Of a DNA stretch of 64,000 bases, positions 33,723 through 42,913 are shown piece after piece (the stretch's first letter is position 1; every line of letters begins with the position of its first letter). The stretch covers positions 3,473-67,472 of the forward strand of contig CAMYAB010000009.1 in assembly GCA_947253625.1 (NCBI GenBank). Direction: 5' to 3'. The stretch is from an uncultured Porphyromonadaceae bacterium. GTDB lineage: Bacteria > Bacteroidota > Bacteroidia > Bacteroidales > Porphyromonadaceae. The notes below the pieces were generated by a model. The model was not told the DNA's origin. It made no database searches and saw nothing but the letters and a program-made list of their open reading frames with translations. The position numbers were made by a program, and so were the translations under genes.

Positions 33723-35246
33723 CTATCTGAGGTCTACAGCCGTATAGACGATCTCACCATTGGCACGCATACCTTTGATGAAAAGGACCTTGTCCGGAGA
33801 GTTTTTGATCACCTCGTCGATGATCCGATTGACCTCCTCAGCTGTGGCCACCGGCACATTGTTGATCGCCAGGATCACAAAACCCTTGCGGATACCTGCG
33901 GACCTAAACTTGCCCTCACTCACACCGGCAACACGTACGCCATAGCTGATGCCTATACGCGCACGCTCCTCCTTGGTCAGTGGCACAAAAGCGGCCCCGA
34001 TCGATCCCGATGAGATCTTCTCCACGACACCGGTCGTACCCTCCTGGTTCTTCAGGACGACGTCAAAGGATAGCTCCTTGCCCCCACGGTGTACGCTCAG
34101 TCGCACCTTGTCGCCCGGTGCATGCTTGGCGATCTGCTCCTGCACTTGCGCCATACTCCGGACGGTCACACCATTGACCCCGGTGATCACATCGCCCTCC
34201 TTCAGGCCGGCTTGCTTGGCGGCACTCAGGTCCGAAAACTCCACCACTACAGCACCTTCGTTGACCTTCAGGTCGTATTTCTCACGCATCTGTGGGGTCA
34301 CATTCGTCCCCACGACACCAAGTACCGCACGCTGTACAGTGCCGTACTTCTTGATATCGGCCACCACCTTGCCGGCAATGCTCACCGGCACCGCAAAGGA
34401 GTAGCCCGCATAGCTACCGGTCTGAGAGTAGATCATGGTGTTGATCCCCACCAGCTCCCCACGGGTATTGACCAAGGCACCACCCGAGTTGCCACTGTTT
34501 ACGGCCGCATCCGTCTGGATGAATGAGGCAATCTTTAGATCCCCATCAGTCGCCGTACTGCGCCCCTTGGCAGACACTATGCCGGCCGTGACTGTAGACG
34601 AGAGGTTGAACGGATTACCCACCGCCAATACCCACTCACCCACCTGTAGCGCGTCACTGTCTCCGAAAGGAATAGGCTTGAGCCCGCTGGCGTTGATCTT
34701 GATGAGTGCAATGTCGGTCATTGGGTCGGTGCCAATGACCGTCGCCTCGTACTCCTCATTGTCATTCGTCGTCACATAGAGCTTGTCGGTGTCCGCTATC
34801 ACGTGGTTGTTGGTGATGATGTACCCATCGGTGCTGATGATCACCCCCGAGCCTATGCCGATAGCCTTGGGCTGCTCCATCGGCTGCCCATTTCCCTGCC
34901 CCTGAGGCATAGAGGGATGGCCAAAAAAGAACTCAAACGGATCAAAAAAACGAGGCTGACGTGCCTGCATCATCTTCTCCGAGCGGATGTGCACTACACC
35001 ATCGATGGCGGCCGCCGCTGCTTTCACGAAACTCTCCGGCGCGCTACCCTGCAAGTACATTGCATTGGTGGCACGAGCCGGCTGGTTGAAAACCTGTGCT
35101 GCATTGGCCATATCCTCACTCAGCTCCGAAGGCGTGAGCGAACCTCTATTCTGCAGATGGCTGTACAGCCCAACTGCTCCAAATGCACTGCCCAGCGAAC
35201 ATGCAATCACTAGGGCAACTGTTAGGATTACTTTCTTTTTCGTCAT
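33723..35246 (-). CDS. Periplasmic serine protease/chaperone HtrA (DegP/DegQ-like)
   Basis: A 507-residue trypsin-fold protease with the triad His148 (TNNHVIAD), Asp178 (DPMTDIALIK) and Ser254 (NSGNSGGALV). Two PDZ domains follow: one near residues 285-375 (VVEFSDLSAAKQAGLKEGD) and a second near 420-505 (AGIRKGFVILAINN). The start at 35246 gives a membrane-anchor or signal segment (VILTVALVIACSLG); a longer frame to 35372 adds an unlikely extra region. The enzyme handles misfolded envelope proteins. A clear promoter could not be assigned. Confidence 0.95.
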   Translation of the reverse strand: MTKKKVILTVALVIACSLGSAFGAVGLYSHLQNRGSLTPSELSEDMANAAQVFNQPARATNAMYLQGSAPESFVKAAAAAIDGVVHIRSEKMMQARQPRFFDPFEFFFGHPSMPQGQGNGQPMEQPKAIGIGSGVIISTDGYIITNNHVIADTDKLYVTTNDNEEYEATVIGTDPMTDIALIKINASGLKPIPFGDSDALQVGEWVLAVGNPFNLSSTVTAGIVSAKGRSTATDGDLKIASFIQTDAAVNSGNSGGALVNTRGELVGINTMIYSQTGSYAGYSFAVPVSIAGKVVADIKKYGTVQRAVLGVVGTNVTPQMREKYDLKVNEGAVVVEFSDLSAAKQAGLKEGDVITGVNGVTVRSMAQVQEQIAKHAPGDKVRLSVHRGGKELSFDVVLKNQEGTTGVVEKISSGSIGAAFVPLTKEERARIGISYGVRVAGVSEGKFRSAGIRKGFVILAINNVPVATAEEVNRIIDEVIKNSPDKVLFIKGMRANGEIVYTAVDLR

Positions 35247-35537
35247 ATCACTTTTCGTTGTTTCTATTCGACAAACAAACTTGCCGGACCAAAAAATAGG
35301 GGTCACCTCCGACCCACCGGCTTCTCTGCAAATAAACAGAAACTCCCCGACTATAAAAAACAAATGCGCCACAATTTTAACATTTCGACTACCCCGATCC
35401 GATCTTTACCCTGTGGGTTAGTAATGATTAACGGCACGGGGCTATTTTTAGCGATTGGGAAGAGGGCATAGCATGATCTACGGTCACCGGCCGGAGCTTT
35501 TTTTGGGGGGAGCAAGTCCGCTAAAAGACACCCCGAT
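35247..35537. other. Upstream region of htrA
   Basis: Possible htrA promoter region; near-matches to the minus-strand -7 element (TTTATTTG at about 35328-35335, TAAAATTG at about 35374-35381) each carry a mismatch. I see no gene and no recognisable RNA motif. Confidence 0.35.
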
Positions 35538-35699
35538 GGGCGAAAAAAGGCGATTTTGGGGGGCAAGAAAGTGATTTTTGGGAGCGTTGATAGTCAGATG
35601 GTTACAAGGGACCTCGAGTTTCACGGATAGAAGCAAAAGTTTTCACGGACAGAAGCGAATCTTTTCACGGATAGAAGCAATCGCTTGGACGGATAGAAG
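35538..35699 (-). repeat. Dispersed repeat, 22-bp family, copy C (inverted)
   Basis: On the minus strand four units end at 35699, 35677, 35655 and 35633, exactly 22 bp apart; the first has the special CCAAGCGATT ending. The tail reads AAACTCGAGG, CATCTGACTATCAACGCTCCC, CCCAAAATCGCC and TTTTTTCGCCC. It lies between divergent htrA and purA. Confidence 0.9.
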
Positions 35700-35815
35700 A
35701 AAAACGGTGCCACGGGTCGGAGCAAAACGTGCGATCGTCTGGCCGTGCCCCTCAAGAAGGGTTGTACGGAGGGGAGATGTGGGGCCAAAAGATTTTCAAA
35801 GGTTGCCAAAAGTGG

Positions 35816-35823
35816 TATATTTG
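35816..35823 (+). promoter_or_regulatory. -7 promoter element TATATTTG of purA
   Basis: Exact TAnnTTTG, 79 bases before the purA ATG. Confidence 0.65.
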
Positions 35824-35902
35824 TGGAAGGGTAGGGGGATGCCGTTTGGGCGTGACCTTCCGGCACTACGAAACAGAGGTAAAATTTTTTTAGGATACAG
35901 AT

Positions 35903-37213
35903 ATGAACGATAAGCGAGTAGACGTACTCCTCGGGCTCCAGTGGGGCGATGAGGGCAAAGGTAAAGTGGTGGATGTCTTGACCCCCCACTACGATATGGT
36001 GGCACGCTTTCAGGGTGGTCCAAATGCCGGGCACACCCTGGAGTTTGACGGCAAAAAGTTTGTCCTGCGCTCTATCCCGTCCGGGATATTCCAGGGAGGC
36101 AAGACGAACCTGATCGGCAATGGCGTGGTGCTGGATCCTGTCCTCTTTCGTCAGGAGGCAGAGGAGCTGATGACCTCCGGGATCGACATACGCGCACAGC
36201 TGGTGATCTCCAAGAAGGCACACCTCATCCTCCCGACTCTGCGTCTGCTCGATGCGGCCAACGAGGCGAGCAAGGGGGCATCCAAGATAGGAACGACCGG
36301 CAAGGGTATTGGCCCGACCTATACCGACAAGGTTAGTCGCAATGGCTTGCGCGTAGGGGATATCCTGCATGCCGACTTTTTGGATCGCTTTGAGCAAGCC
36401 AAGCAACGCCATGCCCGGATGCTCACCTCCCTGACCGGAGAGGCAGATCCGCTGAGTGGCGAGAAGTATCGCGCTCTGGAGGCGGATTTTTTGTCCGCTG
36501 TGGAGTACCTGCGTGGCTACCGTATCGTGGACAGCGAATATCTGGTGAATGATGCCCTTGACGCCGGTCACAGTCTGCTCGCAGAGGGTGCGCAGGGGAC
36601 GTTGCTGGATGTGGACTTTGGGTCTTATCCTTTTGTCACCTCCTCCAATACGGTGTCGGCCGGGTGCTGTATCGGCTTGGGCGTGGCGCCCAACCGTATT
36701 GGGCGGGTCTTTGGGATCTTCAAGGCCTACTGCACCCGCGTGGGGGCAGGCCCATTCCCGACTGAGCTGGATGATGAGTATGGCCATGCGATGGCGGAGC
36801 GGGGACATGAGTTTGGCGCAGTGACCGGTCGCAAGCGCCGCTGTGGCTGGATCGACTTGGTGGCTCTCAAGTACTCCACGATGCTGAACGGTGTCACGGA
36901 TCTGATCATGATGAAGAGTGATGTGCTAGATACGTTTGATGAGATCAAGGCGTGTGTGGCCTATGAGATCAATGGCGAGCGGACGGAGCACTTCCCCTTT
37001 GAGGTGGACTCGAGTATCACCCCCGAGTACCGCACCTTTGAGGGGTGGAAGGTCGACCTGACCGGCAAGAAGTCGGAGGCAGAGCTGCCGGAGACTTTTA
37101 TGCGCTATGTCCGCTTCGTAGAGGAGTATCTGGGTATCCCGATCACCATCCTCTCCATCGGACCGGATCGTGAGCAGACTATATTTAGAGCGGGTTTTGA
37201 ACAACTGCCCTGA
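35903..37213 (+). CDS. purA: Adenylosuccinate synthetase
   Basis: A 436-residue GTP-dependent enzyme joining IMP and aspartate in the cytoplasm, the first step from IMP to AMP. The N-terminal LGLQWGDEGKGK (10-21) with catalytic Asp15, the NAGHT loop and a GTTGKGIGPTYTDK stretch are signatures. The C-terminal GPDREQTI is typical. The gene has its own promoter and precedes a zinc peptidase by 43 bases. Confidence 0.97.
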   Translation: MNDKRVDVLLGLQWGDEGKGKVVDVLTPHYDMVARFQGGPNAGHTLEFDGKKFVLRSIPSGIFQGGKTNLIGNGVVLDPVLFRQEAEELMTSGIDIRAQLVISKKAHLILPTLRLLDAANEASKGASKIGTTGKGIGPTYTDKVSRNGLRVGDILHADFLDRFEQAKQRHARMLTSLTGEADPLSGEKYRALEADFLSAVEYLRGYRIVDSEYLVNDALDAGHSLLAEGAQGTLLDVDFGSYPFVTSSNTVSAGCCIGLGVAPNRIGRVFGIFKAYCTRVGAGPFPTELDDEYGHAMAERGHEFGAVTGRKRRCGWIDLVALKYSTMLNGVTDLIMMKSDVLDTFDEIKACVAYEINGERTEHFPFEVDSSITPEYRTFEGWKVDLTGKKSEAELPETFMRYVRFVEEYLGIPITILSIGPDREQTIFRAGFEQLP

Positions 37214-37256
37214 ACTTTGGCCCGTTTTTCCCTCCCCGAATGAATAATATCGAGAG

Positions 37257-37943
37257 ATGAATACAGGACTTTTTTGGGTACTCACCCTATTTGTGATGAT
37301 CGGTGGTGCCGCCGCTCAGATGCTACTCCAATCAAGATTTAGGCGGTACGGTGCTGTGCGACTGTCCAGTGGACTCACCGGCCGTGAGGTGGCAGAGAAG
37401 ATGCTACGTGACGCCGGGATCAACAATGTCCAAGTACTCTCGACGACCGGCCGACTGACCGACCACTACAACCCCGCCAACAAGACAATCCGCCTCAGTG
37501 AGGTGGTCTACGACAGTAATTCTGTGGCGGCTGCGGCAGTGGCGGCCCACGAGACCGGCCATGCGATCCAGGATGCACTGGGATACGCGCCGCTCCGGCT
37601 GAGGAGTACGATGGTGCCGGTGGTGAGCTTTGCCGGGAGTCTGGTGCAGTGGGTCCTCTTGGCGGGGATCTTGCTGATAAGAGTCTTTCCCGGACTATTG
37701 TTGTTTGGGATCGTACTTTTTGGCGTGACGACGCTCTTTAGTCTCATCACCTTGCCGGTGGAGATCGATGCATCGAGACGGGCACTGGAGTGGCTGAGGA
37801 CAAGCGGGGTGACCTCTTCCCAACAACAACCCATGGCGACCTCCGCACTCAAGGCGGCGGCCTATACATACGTCGTGGCCGCACTGGGCTCACTGGTGAC
37901 CCTCCTCTACTATCTCTCTATCTACACCAACAATCGGAGATGA
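37257..37943 (+). CDS. Membrane zinc metallopeptidase (YugP/neutral zinc peptidase family)
   Basis: A 228-residue membrane protein with the zinc motif HETGH (His98, Glu99, His102) on the AAHETGHAIQDALGYAPL helix. An N-terminal span (about 3-22) and two or three further hydrophobic segments (about 115-165 and 200-222) anchor it. The family's biological target is unknown. It probably shares the purA transcript. Confidence 0.88.
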   Translation: MNTGLFWVLTLFVMIGGAAAQMLLQSRFRRYGAVRLSSGLTGREVAEKMLRDAGINNVQVLSTTGRLTDHYNPANKTIRLSEVVYDSNSVAAAAVAAHETGHAIQDALGYAPLRLRSTMVPVVSFAGSLVQWVLLAGILLIRVFPGLLLFGIVLFGVTTLFSLITLPVEIDASRRALEWLRTSGVTSSQQQPMATSALKAAAYTYVVAALGSLVTLLYYLSIYTNNRR

Positions 37944-37998
37944 ACCGGCGGATGGTTTAGAAAATAGGACTGTGGAGTGGTAGTTATTCAAAATTGTG

Positions 37999-38006
37999 TA
38001 TATTTG
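37999..38006 (+). promoter_or_regulatory. -7 promoter element TATATTTG of tonB
   Basis: Exact TAnnTTTG, 81 bases before the ATG of the TonB-like gene. Confidence 0.65.
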
Positions 38007-38087
38007 TGACTGACTAGATTGTCCGGCACCGTAAAGGGCCGCTCCTCTGAGGCAAAAACAAAAACTATATAACACTTAATTGATTTT

Positions 38088-38801
38088 ATGGACCAGTACA
38101 ACAAGGAACAAAAGAAGACGGACCGAGCAAACCTCGAGTCGAATATCGGTCTGTACTTCCTAATGGGAGCCGTCGTGGCACTGGCGACCATCTTCGTTGC
38201 TTTTGAGTGGGGTAACCGTGATATCAAGCTCCAAGATATCGAGAACACAATGGTCATCGAGGAGATTGAGGATATCCAGATCACGCCACCCGACGAGGAT
38301 ACGCCTCCCCCTCCCCCTCCCGAGGAAGCCCCTGTCAACGTCGAAGTCCTCCAGATCGTGGAGGATGACGTGAAGGTTGCCGATGTGGAGTTGGCATCAG
38401 TCGATGACTCATTTGACAAGGTACAGCAAAAGCTGACCCTGCCCGGACCGACACAGAGAGGTCGCGCAGAGAAAGTGGCGGACGATACGATCTTTGAGTT
38501 TTTGGAGGAGATGCCGGAGTTTCCCGGTGGTCCTGCAGCCATGATGAAGTGGTTGTCCGAGCATGTGCGCTATCCGGCAATCGCCGCTGAAAACAATATC
38601 CAAGGACGTGTGATGGTGTCGTTCGTGGTGGAGACCAATGGGTCGGTATCCAACGTGAAGGTCCTCCGTGGTGTGGACCCCTCCCTCGACAAGGAGGCTG
38701 TACGCCTGATCGAATCCATGCCGAAGTGGAAGCCCGGTATGCAGACCGGTAAGCCTGTCCGCTGTCGCTACAATATCCCTGTGACCTTCAAGCTGAGATA
38801 A
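38088..38801 (+). CDS. tonB: Energy transducer TonB
   Basis: A 237-residue TonB family protein: a cytoplasmic N-terminus, one membrane anchor (about 22-42), a proline-rich spacer (TPPDEDTPPPPPPEEAP, about 65-82), and a TonB C-terminal domain (about 150-237) containing GGPAAMMKWLSEHVRYP and MPKWKPGMQTGKPV. It couples the proton gradient to outer-membrane receptors such as the one encoded at 61254-63659. No exbB or exbD is next to it. Confidence 0.92.
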   Translation: MDQYNKEQKKTDRANLESNIGLYFLMGAVVALATIFVAFEWGNRDIKLQDIENTMVIEEIEDIQITPPDEDTPPPPPPEEAPVNVEVLQIVEDDVKVADVELASVDDSFDKVQQKLTLPGPTQRGRAEKVADDTIFEFLEEMPEFPGGPAAMMKWLSEHVRYPAIAAENNIQGRVMVSFVVETNGSVSNVKVLRGVDPSLDKEAVRLIESMPKWKPGMQTGKPVRCRYNIPVTFKLR

Positions 38802-38826
38802 GTCACAGTAGCTAGAGAAAATAGAT

Positions 38827-38857
38827 AAGCCCTCCTCGGTATTGCCGAGGAGGGCTT
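38827..38857 (+). terminator. Hairpin downstream of tonB
   Basis: Perfect 13-bp stem AAGCCCTCCTCGG (38827-38839) with CCGAGGAGGGCTT (38845-38857); no long T-run follows, so termination strength is uncertain. Confidence 0.5.
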
Positions 38858-38937
38858 AGTCGTATCCCGCCACGGCCAAAGCAAGGTGCGGGGCCGAAAT
38901 CACCAAATATAGTGAGTGTAATCAGTCGTGAATTGGC

Positions 38938-38945
38938 TACATTTG
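38938..38945 (+). promoter_or_regulatory. -7 promoter element TACATTTG of the hem operon
   Basis: Exact TAnnTTTG, 38 bases before the hemA ATG at 38984. Confidence 0.65.
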
Positions 38946-38983
38946 TCTCAACCTACAAAAGCGTAAAAACAAACAACAAGCAA

Positions 38984-40261
38984 ATGCACGACCTCGAGCA
39001 AAGTACACCGGCACACCCCGAGAGTACCCCCCTCGTCATAGCCACTCTGGGTGTGGATCATACCACTGCTCCTATCGGAGTGCGTGAGGCACTAGCCTTT
39101 TCTCCAGCGGATGCTGTGGATTTTCTAAAAAAATCAAAGCAAGATGGACTGGCAACCGGCGGTGTCGTGCTCTCTACATGCAACCGCATGGAAGTGACAG
39201 TGGAGTCGCCCCTCTCGGCGACCGAGCTGAGGCAGGCTCTCTCCCGATACCTGCTGGAGTACAGACGCTTGCCACAGACGTACCAAAAGTACCTGATCTA
39301 CTATGACGGTGAGCAGGCGTACGAACACTTGTTTAGGCTCGTCGCCGGCTATGAGAGTATGGTGCGGGGTGAGACACAAATCGTGGGGCAGGTAAAGGAG
39401 GCATTGCATCTGGCCAGAACAGGTGGCTATGTGACCAAGACCCTTCTGCGACTGTACGAAAAATCACTTGAGGTGGCCAAGTCGATTCGATCGACCGAAC
39501 AGGTTTGTGCAATCGATAGATCCGCCGGAGCTTCTGCAGTGGACCTTTTGATCGAGCGGGATGGAGCCGAGACCCTTAGAGGTGCTACGCACTTGGTCGT
39601 TGGTGCCGGGCTGATGGCCGCCACGCTGGTGGAGTCGCTCAAGCGTATCGGTGCGAAGTATTTGACCCTATACAACCGCACCAAGTGCCGTGCCCAAGAG
39701 TTTGCCGACAAGTACGGCCTGAAAACATACTATGCGGATGGCGATCTGGAGACGGCACTGACAACAGCCGGCTATATCTGGGTGGCAACCGGTGCTTCCA
39801 GCCCGATTATTCTCCCGGGTACCTTGCCAGCCAGTCCGTCTCTGACGGTCTTTGACCTCGGTTTGCCCCGCAATGTCGACCCAGCTGTCTCCGTAGTGGA
39901 TGGCGTGCGGTTGTTTTGTATCGATGACTTGGACCGTGATACCCTGGTGGAGCGGATGTCGGATGAGGCGTGGAACTACATGCGCCAGGGAATCGACGAG
40001 TTTCGAGCCTGGCAGGAGGGCTTGGGGATCCGTGATGTTTACTCCATCATTCGATCCGAGACAGAGGGGTTGCTCATGCGTGAGCTCCAAAAGGCGGAGC
40101 GCCATGTGGATGAGGCCACAGCCAAGGCTTTGACCAGCTATAGCCACCAGATCTCCCAGAGGGTGTCCAGTGATATGATCTCTCGACTGCGCAAGCTCTC
40201 CGAGACCACACATGATCCTATCTATGCCACCGTACTGCGAGAGCTATACACGATAGTCTGA
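38984..40261 (+). CDS. hemA: Glutamyl-tRNA reductase
   Basis: A 425-residue enzyme reducing glutamyl-tRNA(Glu) to glutamate-1-semialdehyde, the first committed step of tetrapyrrole synthesis by the C5 route. The catalytic Cys66 lies in LSTCNRMEV; GETQIVGQVKEA and a VVGAGLMA nucleotide-binding site follow, and a C-terminal dimerisation helix ends the protein. ATG 38984 is chosen because an earlier ATG at 38912 would precede the promoter. It heads a five-gene operon. Confidence 0.96.
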   Translation: MHDLEQSTPAHPESTPLVIATLGVDHTTAPIGVREALAFSPADAVDFLKKSKQDGLATGGVVLSTCNRMEVTVESPLSATELRQALSRYLLEYRRLPQTYQKYLIYYDGEQAYEHLFRLVAGYESMVRGETQIVGQVKEALHLARTGGYVTKTLLRLYEKSLEVAKSIRSTEQVCAIDRSAGASAVDLLIERDGAETLRGATHLVVGAGLMAATLVESLKRIGAKYLTLYNRTKCRAQEFADKYGLKTYYADGDLETALTTAGYIWVATGASSPIILPGTLPASPSLTVFDLGLPRNVDPAVSVVDGVRLFCIDDLDRDTLVERMSDEAWNYMRQGIDEFRAWQEGLGIRDVYSIIRSETEGLLMRELQKAERHVDEATAKALTSYSHQISQRVSSDMISRLRKLSETTHDPIYATVLRELYTIV

Positions 40262-40294
40262 AAGAACACCAACTAATATACAACCAACCTACAG

Positions 40295-41206
40295 ATGGAT
40301 ATGAAGCCCCTAGTGATCGGGACCCGAGGAAGCGACCTCGCGCTGTGGCAGGCCAAGGCGGTACGAGATGCCCTAGGCCACTATACGTCGCAAGCTGTGG
40401 AGATCAAGGTCATCGAGACACGCGGTGACCAGCACTTGGAGCTGTCGCTCAGCAATCACAAGTTGGACAAAGGCCTCTTTACCCGAGAGCTGGAGGAGGA
40501 GTTGCGGACCGGCGAGGTGGACTTTGCCGTTCATTCGCTGAAGGATATGCCGGTGGAGCAACCCGATGGGCTGACACTCGCCGGTGTTTTGCCACGAGCC
40601 GATGTCCACGATGTAGTGGTGGCAAGGCCTGGCCTTGAGCTCCACAGTGTTCGTGATCTAGTTGGACTAAAAGTAGGCACCAGTAGCCCGAGGAGGATCA
40701 GCCAGTTGAGCTACCTCATCGGTGCGGACAAGGCCGTCACGGCGGATATTCGGGGAAATGTGCCCACGCGTATCCGCAAGGTGATAGATGGTGAGTATGA
40801 TGCCGTACTGCTAGCCTATGCCGGTCTCGAGCGACTGGGGCTAACAGATAAGGTGAGCCTGCACCTCCCGCTTGAGGCGATGTTGCCTGCTCCCGGACAA
40901 GGAGCAATAGGGATACAGTGTGCCACGAGCAATACCCAAGCCCTACAGTTGGCTAAAAAAATCAACGATCCGGAGACAATGCTGACCACTCGCATTGAGA
41001 GACAAGTACTGGCTGCTCTGGGTGGAGGCTGTGCGTTGCCACTGGGGATCCTCTGCCGGGTCGATGGTCGGGAGGTCTGCCATATCCATGTTGCCTATGC
41101 GCCACGCCTGGGGGCGGATATGATACGCCACCATTACTTGGTACCGGTTGAGCATGAGCCGGATGCACTTGTCTCGATCTGCAGGGAACTTTCGGCAGGT
41201 CGCTAG
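40295..41206 (+). CDS. hemC: Hydroxymethylbilane synthase
   Basis: A 303-residue porphobilinogen deaminase that links four porphobilinogens into a linear tetrapyrrole on a dipyrromethane cofactor attached to Cys246 (LGGGCALPLG). N-terminal GTRGSDLALWQA and substrate-binding arginines in GTSSPRR and NVPTR are as expected. It follows hemA by 33 bases. Confidence 0.97.
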   Translation: MDMKPLVIGTRGSDLALWQAKAVRDALGHYTSQAVEIKVIETRGDQHLELSLSNHKLDKGLFTRELEEELRTGEVDFAVHSLKDMPVEQPDGLTLAGVLPRADVHDVVVARPGLELHSVRDLVGLKVGTSSPRRISQLSYLIGADKAVTADIRGNVPTRIRKVIDGEYDAVLLAYAGLERLGLTDKVSLHLPLEAMLPAPGQGAIGIQCATSNTQALQLAKKINDPETMLTTRIERQVLAALGGGCALPLGILCRVDGREVCHIHVAYAPRLGADMIRHHYLVPVEHEPDALVSICRELSAGR

Positions 41207-41221
41207 GATTTGTGTTGAGTG

Positions 41222-41926
41222 ATGGGGCGACAGCTGATCATAGGACGCTCGCTTGAGCAGACCGGGGAGCTAGTACCTCAGTTGATGTGGCTGGATCCGG
41301 AGTTGCAGGTGCAGTGTCTCTCGCTTATACAGGTCGAGCCGACCGATGTACCTCTGCCTCCATCCTCTTCCTACGATACCTTGCTTTTCACTTCCCAAAA
41401 CGCAGTCCGCTTTTTTCTCCAAAAAGGGGGGACCACTACCGGCAAGGCACTTCTCTGTATTGGGCCGGCGACAGCACAGGCTCTCCCCACACCGCCACAC
41501 TTCGTCAGCCGGTTCGGACACGCCCGAGGGATGGCAGCCGAACTTGTGGCGCAGCTGTCCGACCTCTCCACCCGACATCTGCTCTACCCCACAAGTGCGC
41601 TGAGCGAACTGGTCTTGCAACAGCAGTTGGCTCCTCGTGTCGCCTCTTTTTGCACCCTGCCGATCTACACCACCGTCCCTCATCCTCGGATTCCGACTAC
41701 CCTGGCCCCGGACTACGCAGTCTACTATAGCCCCAGTGCTGTCACGGCATGGGCAGAGCGAAACAACAGCCGCCCCACGGCGGTCAGTATCGGCCCATCC
41801 ACGACGAACCGACTGAGGCAACTCGGATGGACCCACATCTTTCAAGCAAAAACCCCAACCAATGGGGCTGTATTCCAAACCCTAAAACAACTACTCAAAA
41901 CGTCATGTATCCAGAAGTCAGAATGA
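41222..41926 (+). CDS. hemD: Uroporphyrinogen-III synthase
   Basis: A 234-residue protein in the poorly conserved HemD family. The evidence is context plus fold-level patterns: an alternating beta-alpha N-terminal half with LLFTSQNAVRFFL, a central hinge, and YYSPSAVTAWAE with SIGPSTTNRLRQLGW near the end. It would cyclise hydroxymethylbilane with inversion of ring D. ATG 41222 is preferred over the GTG one codon earlier. It overlaps hemB by 22 bases. Confidence 0.85.
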   Translation: MGRQLIIGRSLEQTGELVPQLMWLDPELQVQCLSLIQVEPTDVPLPPSSSYDTLLFTSQNAVRFFLQKGGTTTGKALLCIGPATAQALPTPPHFVSRFGHARGMAAELVAQLSDLSTRHLLYPTSALSELVLQQQLAPRVASFCTLPIYTTVPHPRIPTTLAPDYAVYYSPSAVTAWAERNNSRPTAVSIGPSTTNRLRQLGWTHIFQAKTPTNGAVFQTLKQLLKTSCIQKSE

Positions 41927-42885
41927 GACGACTACGCACGTCTCAAAATCTACGTGATATGCTGCAGGAGACACATCTCCTACCCTCCAACTTCATCCAC
42001 CCCCTCTTTGTCGTACATGGAGAGGGCATACGCGAGGAGATCAGCTCCCTCCCCGGACAGTACCACCTCTCTGTGGACGAGCTGGTAAAGGAGTGCCAAG
42101 AGATCTATGCCCAAGGTGTGCGGAGTGTCATGCTTTTCGGAATACCGGCGCACAAGGACGGCATCGGTAGCGAGGCTCTCTCGGACGATGGTATCGTGCA
42201 GCAGGGTATGAAGGCTCTCCGCGAGGCATTGCCCGACCTAGTCACCATTGCTGATATCTGCATGTGTGAGTACACGGATCACGGACACTGTGGTATCCTC
42301 CATGGACACGAGGTGGACAACGACGAGACCCTCAAGTACCTCGCTCAGCAGTCTGTGTCCATGGCACGCTGTGGCGCAAAAGTCATCGCCCCATCCGATA
42401 TGATGGACGGACGTGTGGCCGCAATACGAGAGGCCTTGGACGAAAATGGCTTTGAGCATATCCCGATCATGTCCTACGCCGCCAAGTTTGCTTCAGCATT
42501 CTATGGCCCGTTCCGTGTGGCAGCGGACTCAGCCCCCTCCTTTGGTGACCGACGTGGCTACCAGATGAATCCCGCCAACGGCCGTGAAGCCCTCCGCGAG
42601 ATCGAGCTAGATATAGAGGAGGGAGCGGACATCATCATGGTAAAGCCCGCCCTTGCCTACCTCGACATCCTCCACGAGGCACACATGAGGTACGACCTGC
42701 CACTTGCCGCCTACCACGTCAGTGGGGAGTATGCCATGATCAAGGCCGCCGCCCAAAAGGGCTGGATCGATCACGACCGCGTCATGATGGAGTCGCTTTT
42801 GTCCATACGACGTGCCGGAGCGCAGTTGATCCTCACCTATCATGCCAAAGAGGCCGCCAAGCTCCTCAACGAAGGTAGGTTCTAA
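41905..42885 (+). CDS. hemB: Delta-aminolevulinic acid dehydratase (porphobilinogen synthase)
   Basis: A 326-residue enzyme condensing two ALA into porphobilinogen. The Cys-rich DICMCEYTDHGHCG shows the zinc-dependent form. The two active-site lysines lie in SYAAKFASAFYGPFR and MVKPALAYLD. The start at 41905 overlaps the end of hemD; the longer open frame from 41749 is only shared sequence. Confidence 0.96.
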   Translation: MYPEVRMRRLRTSQNLRDMLQETHLLPSNFIHPLFVVHGEGIREEISSLPGQYHLSVDELVKECQEIYAQGVRSVMLFGIPAHKDGIGSEALSDDGIVQQGMKALREALPDLVTIADICMCEYTDHGHCGILHGHEVDNDETLKYLAQQSVSMARCGAKVIAPSDMMDGRVAAIREALDENGFEHIPIMSYAAKFASAFYGPFRVAADSAPSFGDRRGYQMNPANGREALREIELDIEEGADIIMVKPALAYLDILHEAHMRYDLPLAAYHVSGEYAMIKAAAQKGWIDHDRVMMESLLSIRRAGAQLILTYHAKEAAKLLNEGRF

Positions 42886-42913
42886 AGTTTACACACAGTC
42901 CCCAAAAAGCAAT

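Noticed and set aside
41749..41904. An N-terminal extension of HemB
   Set aside because: It lies within hemD in another frame; the conserved protein begins at 41905.
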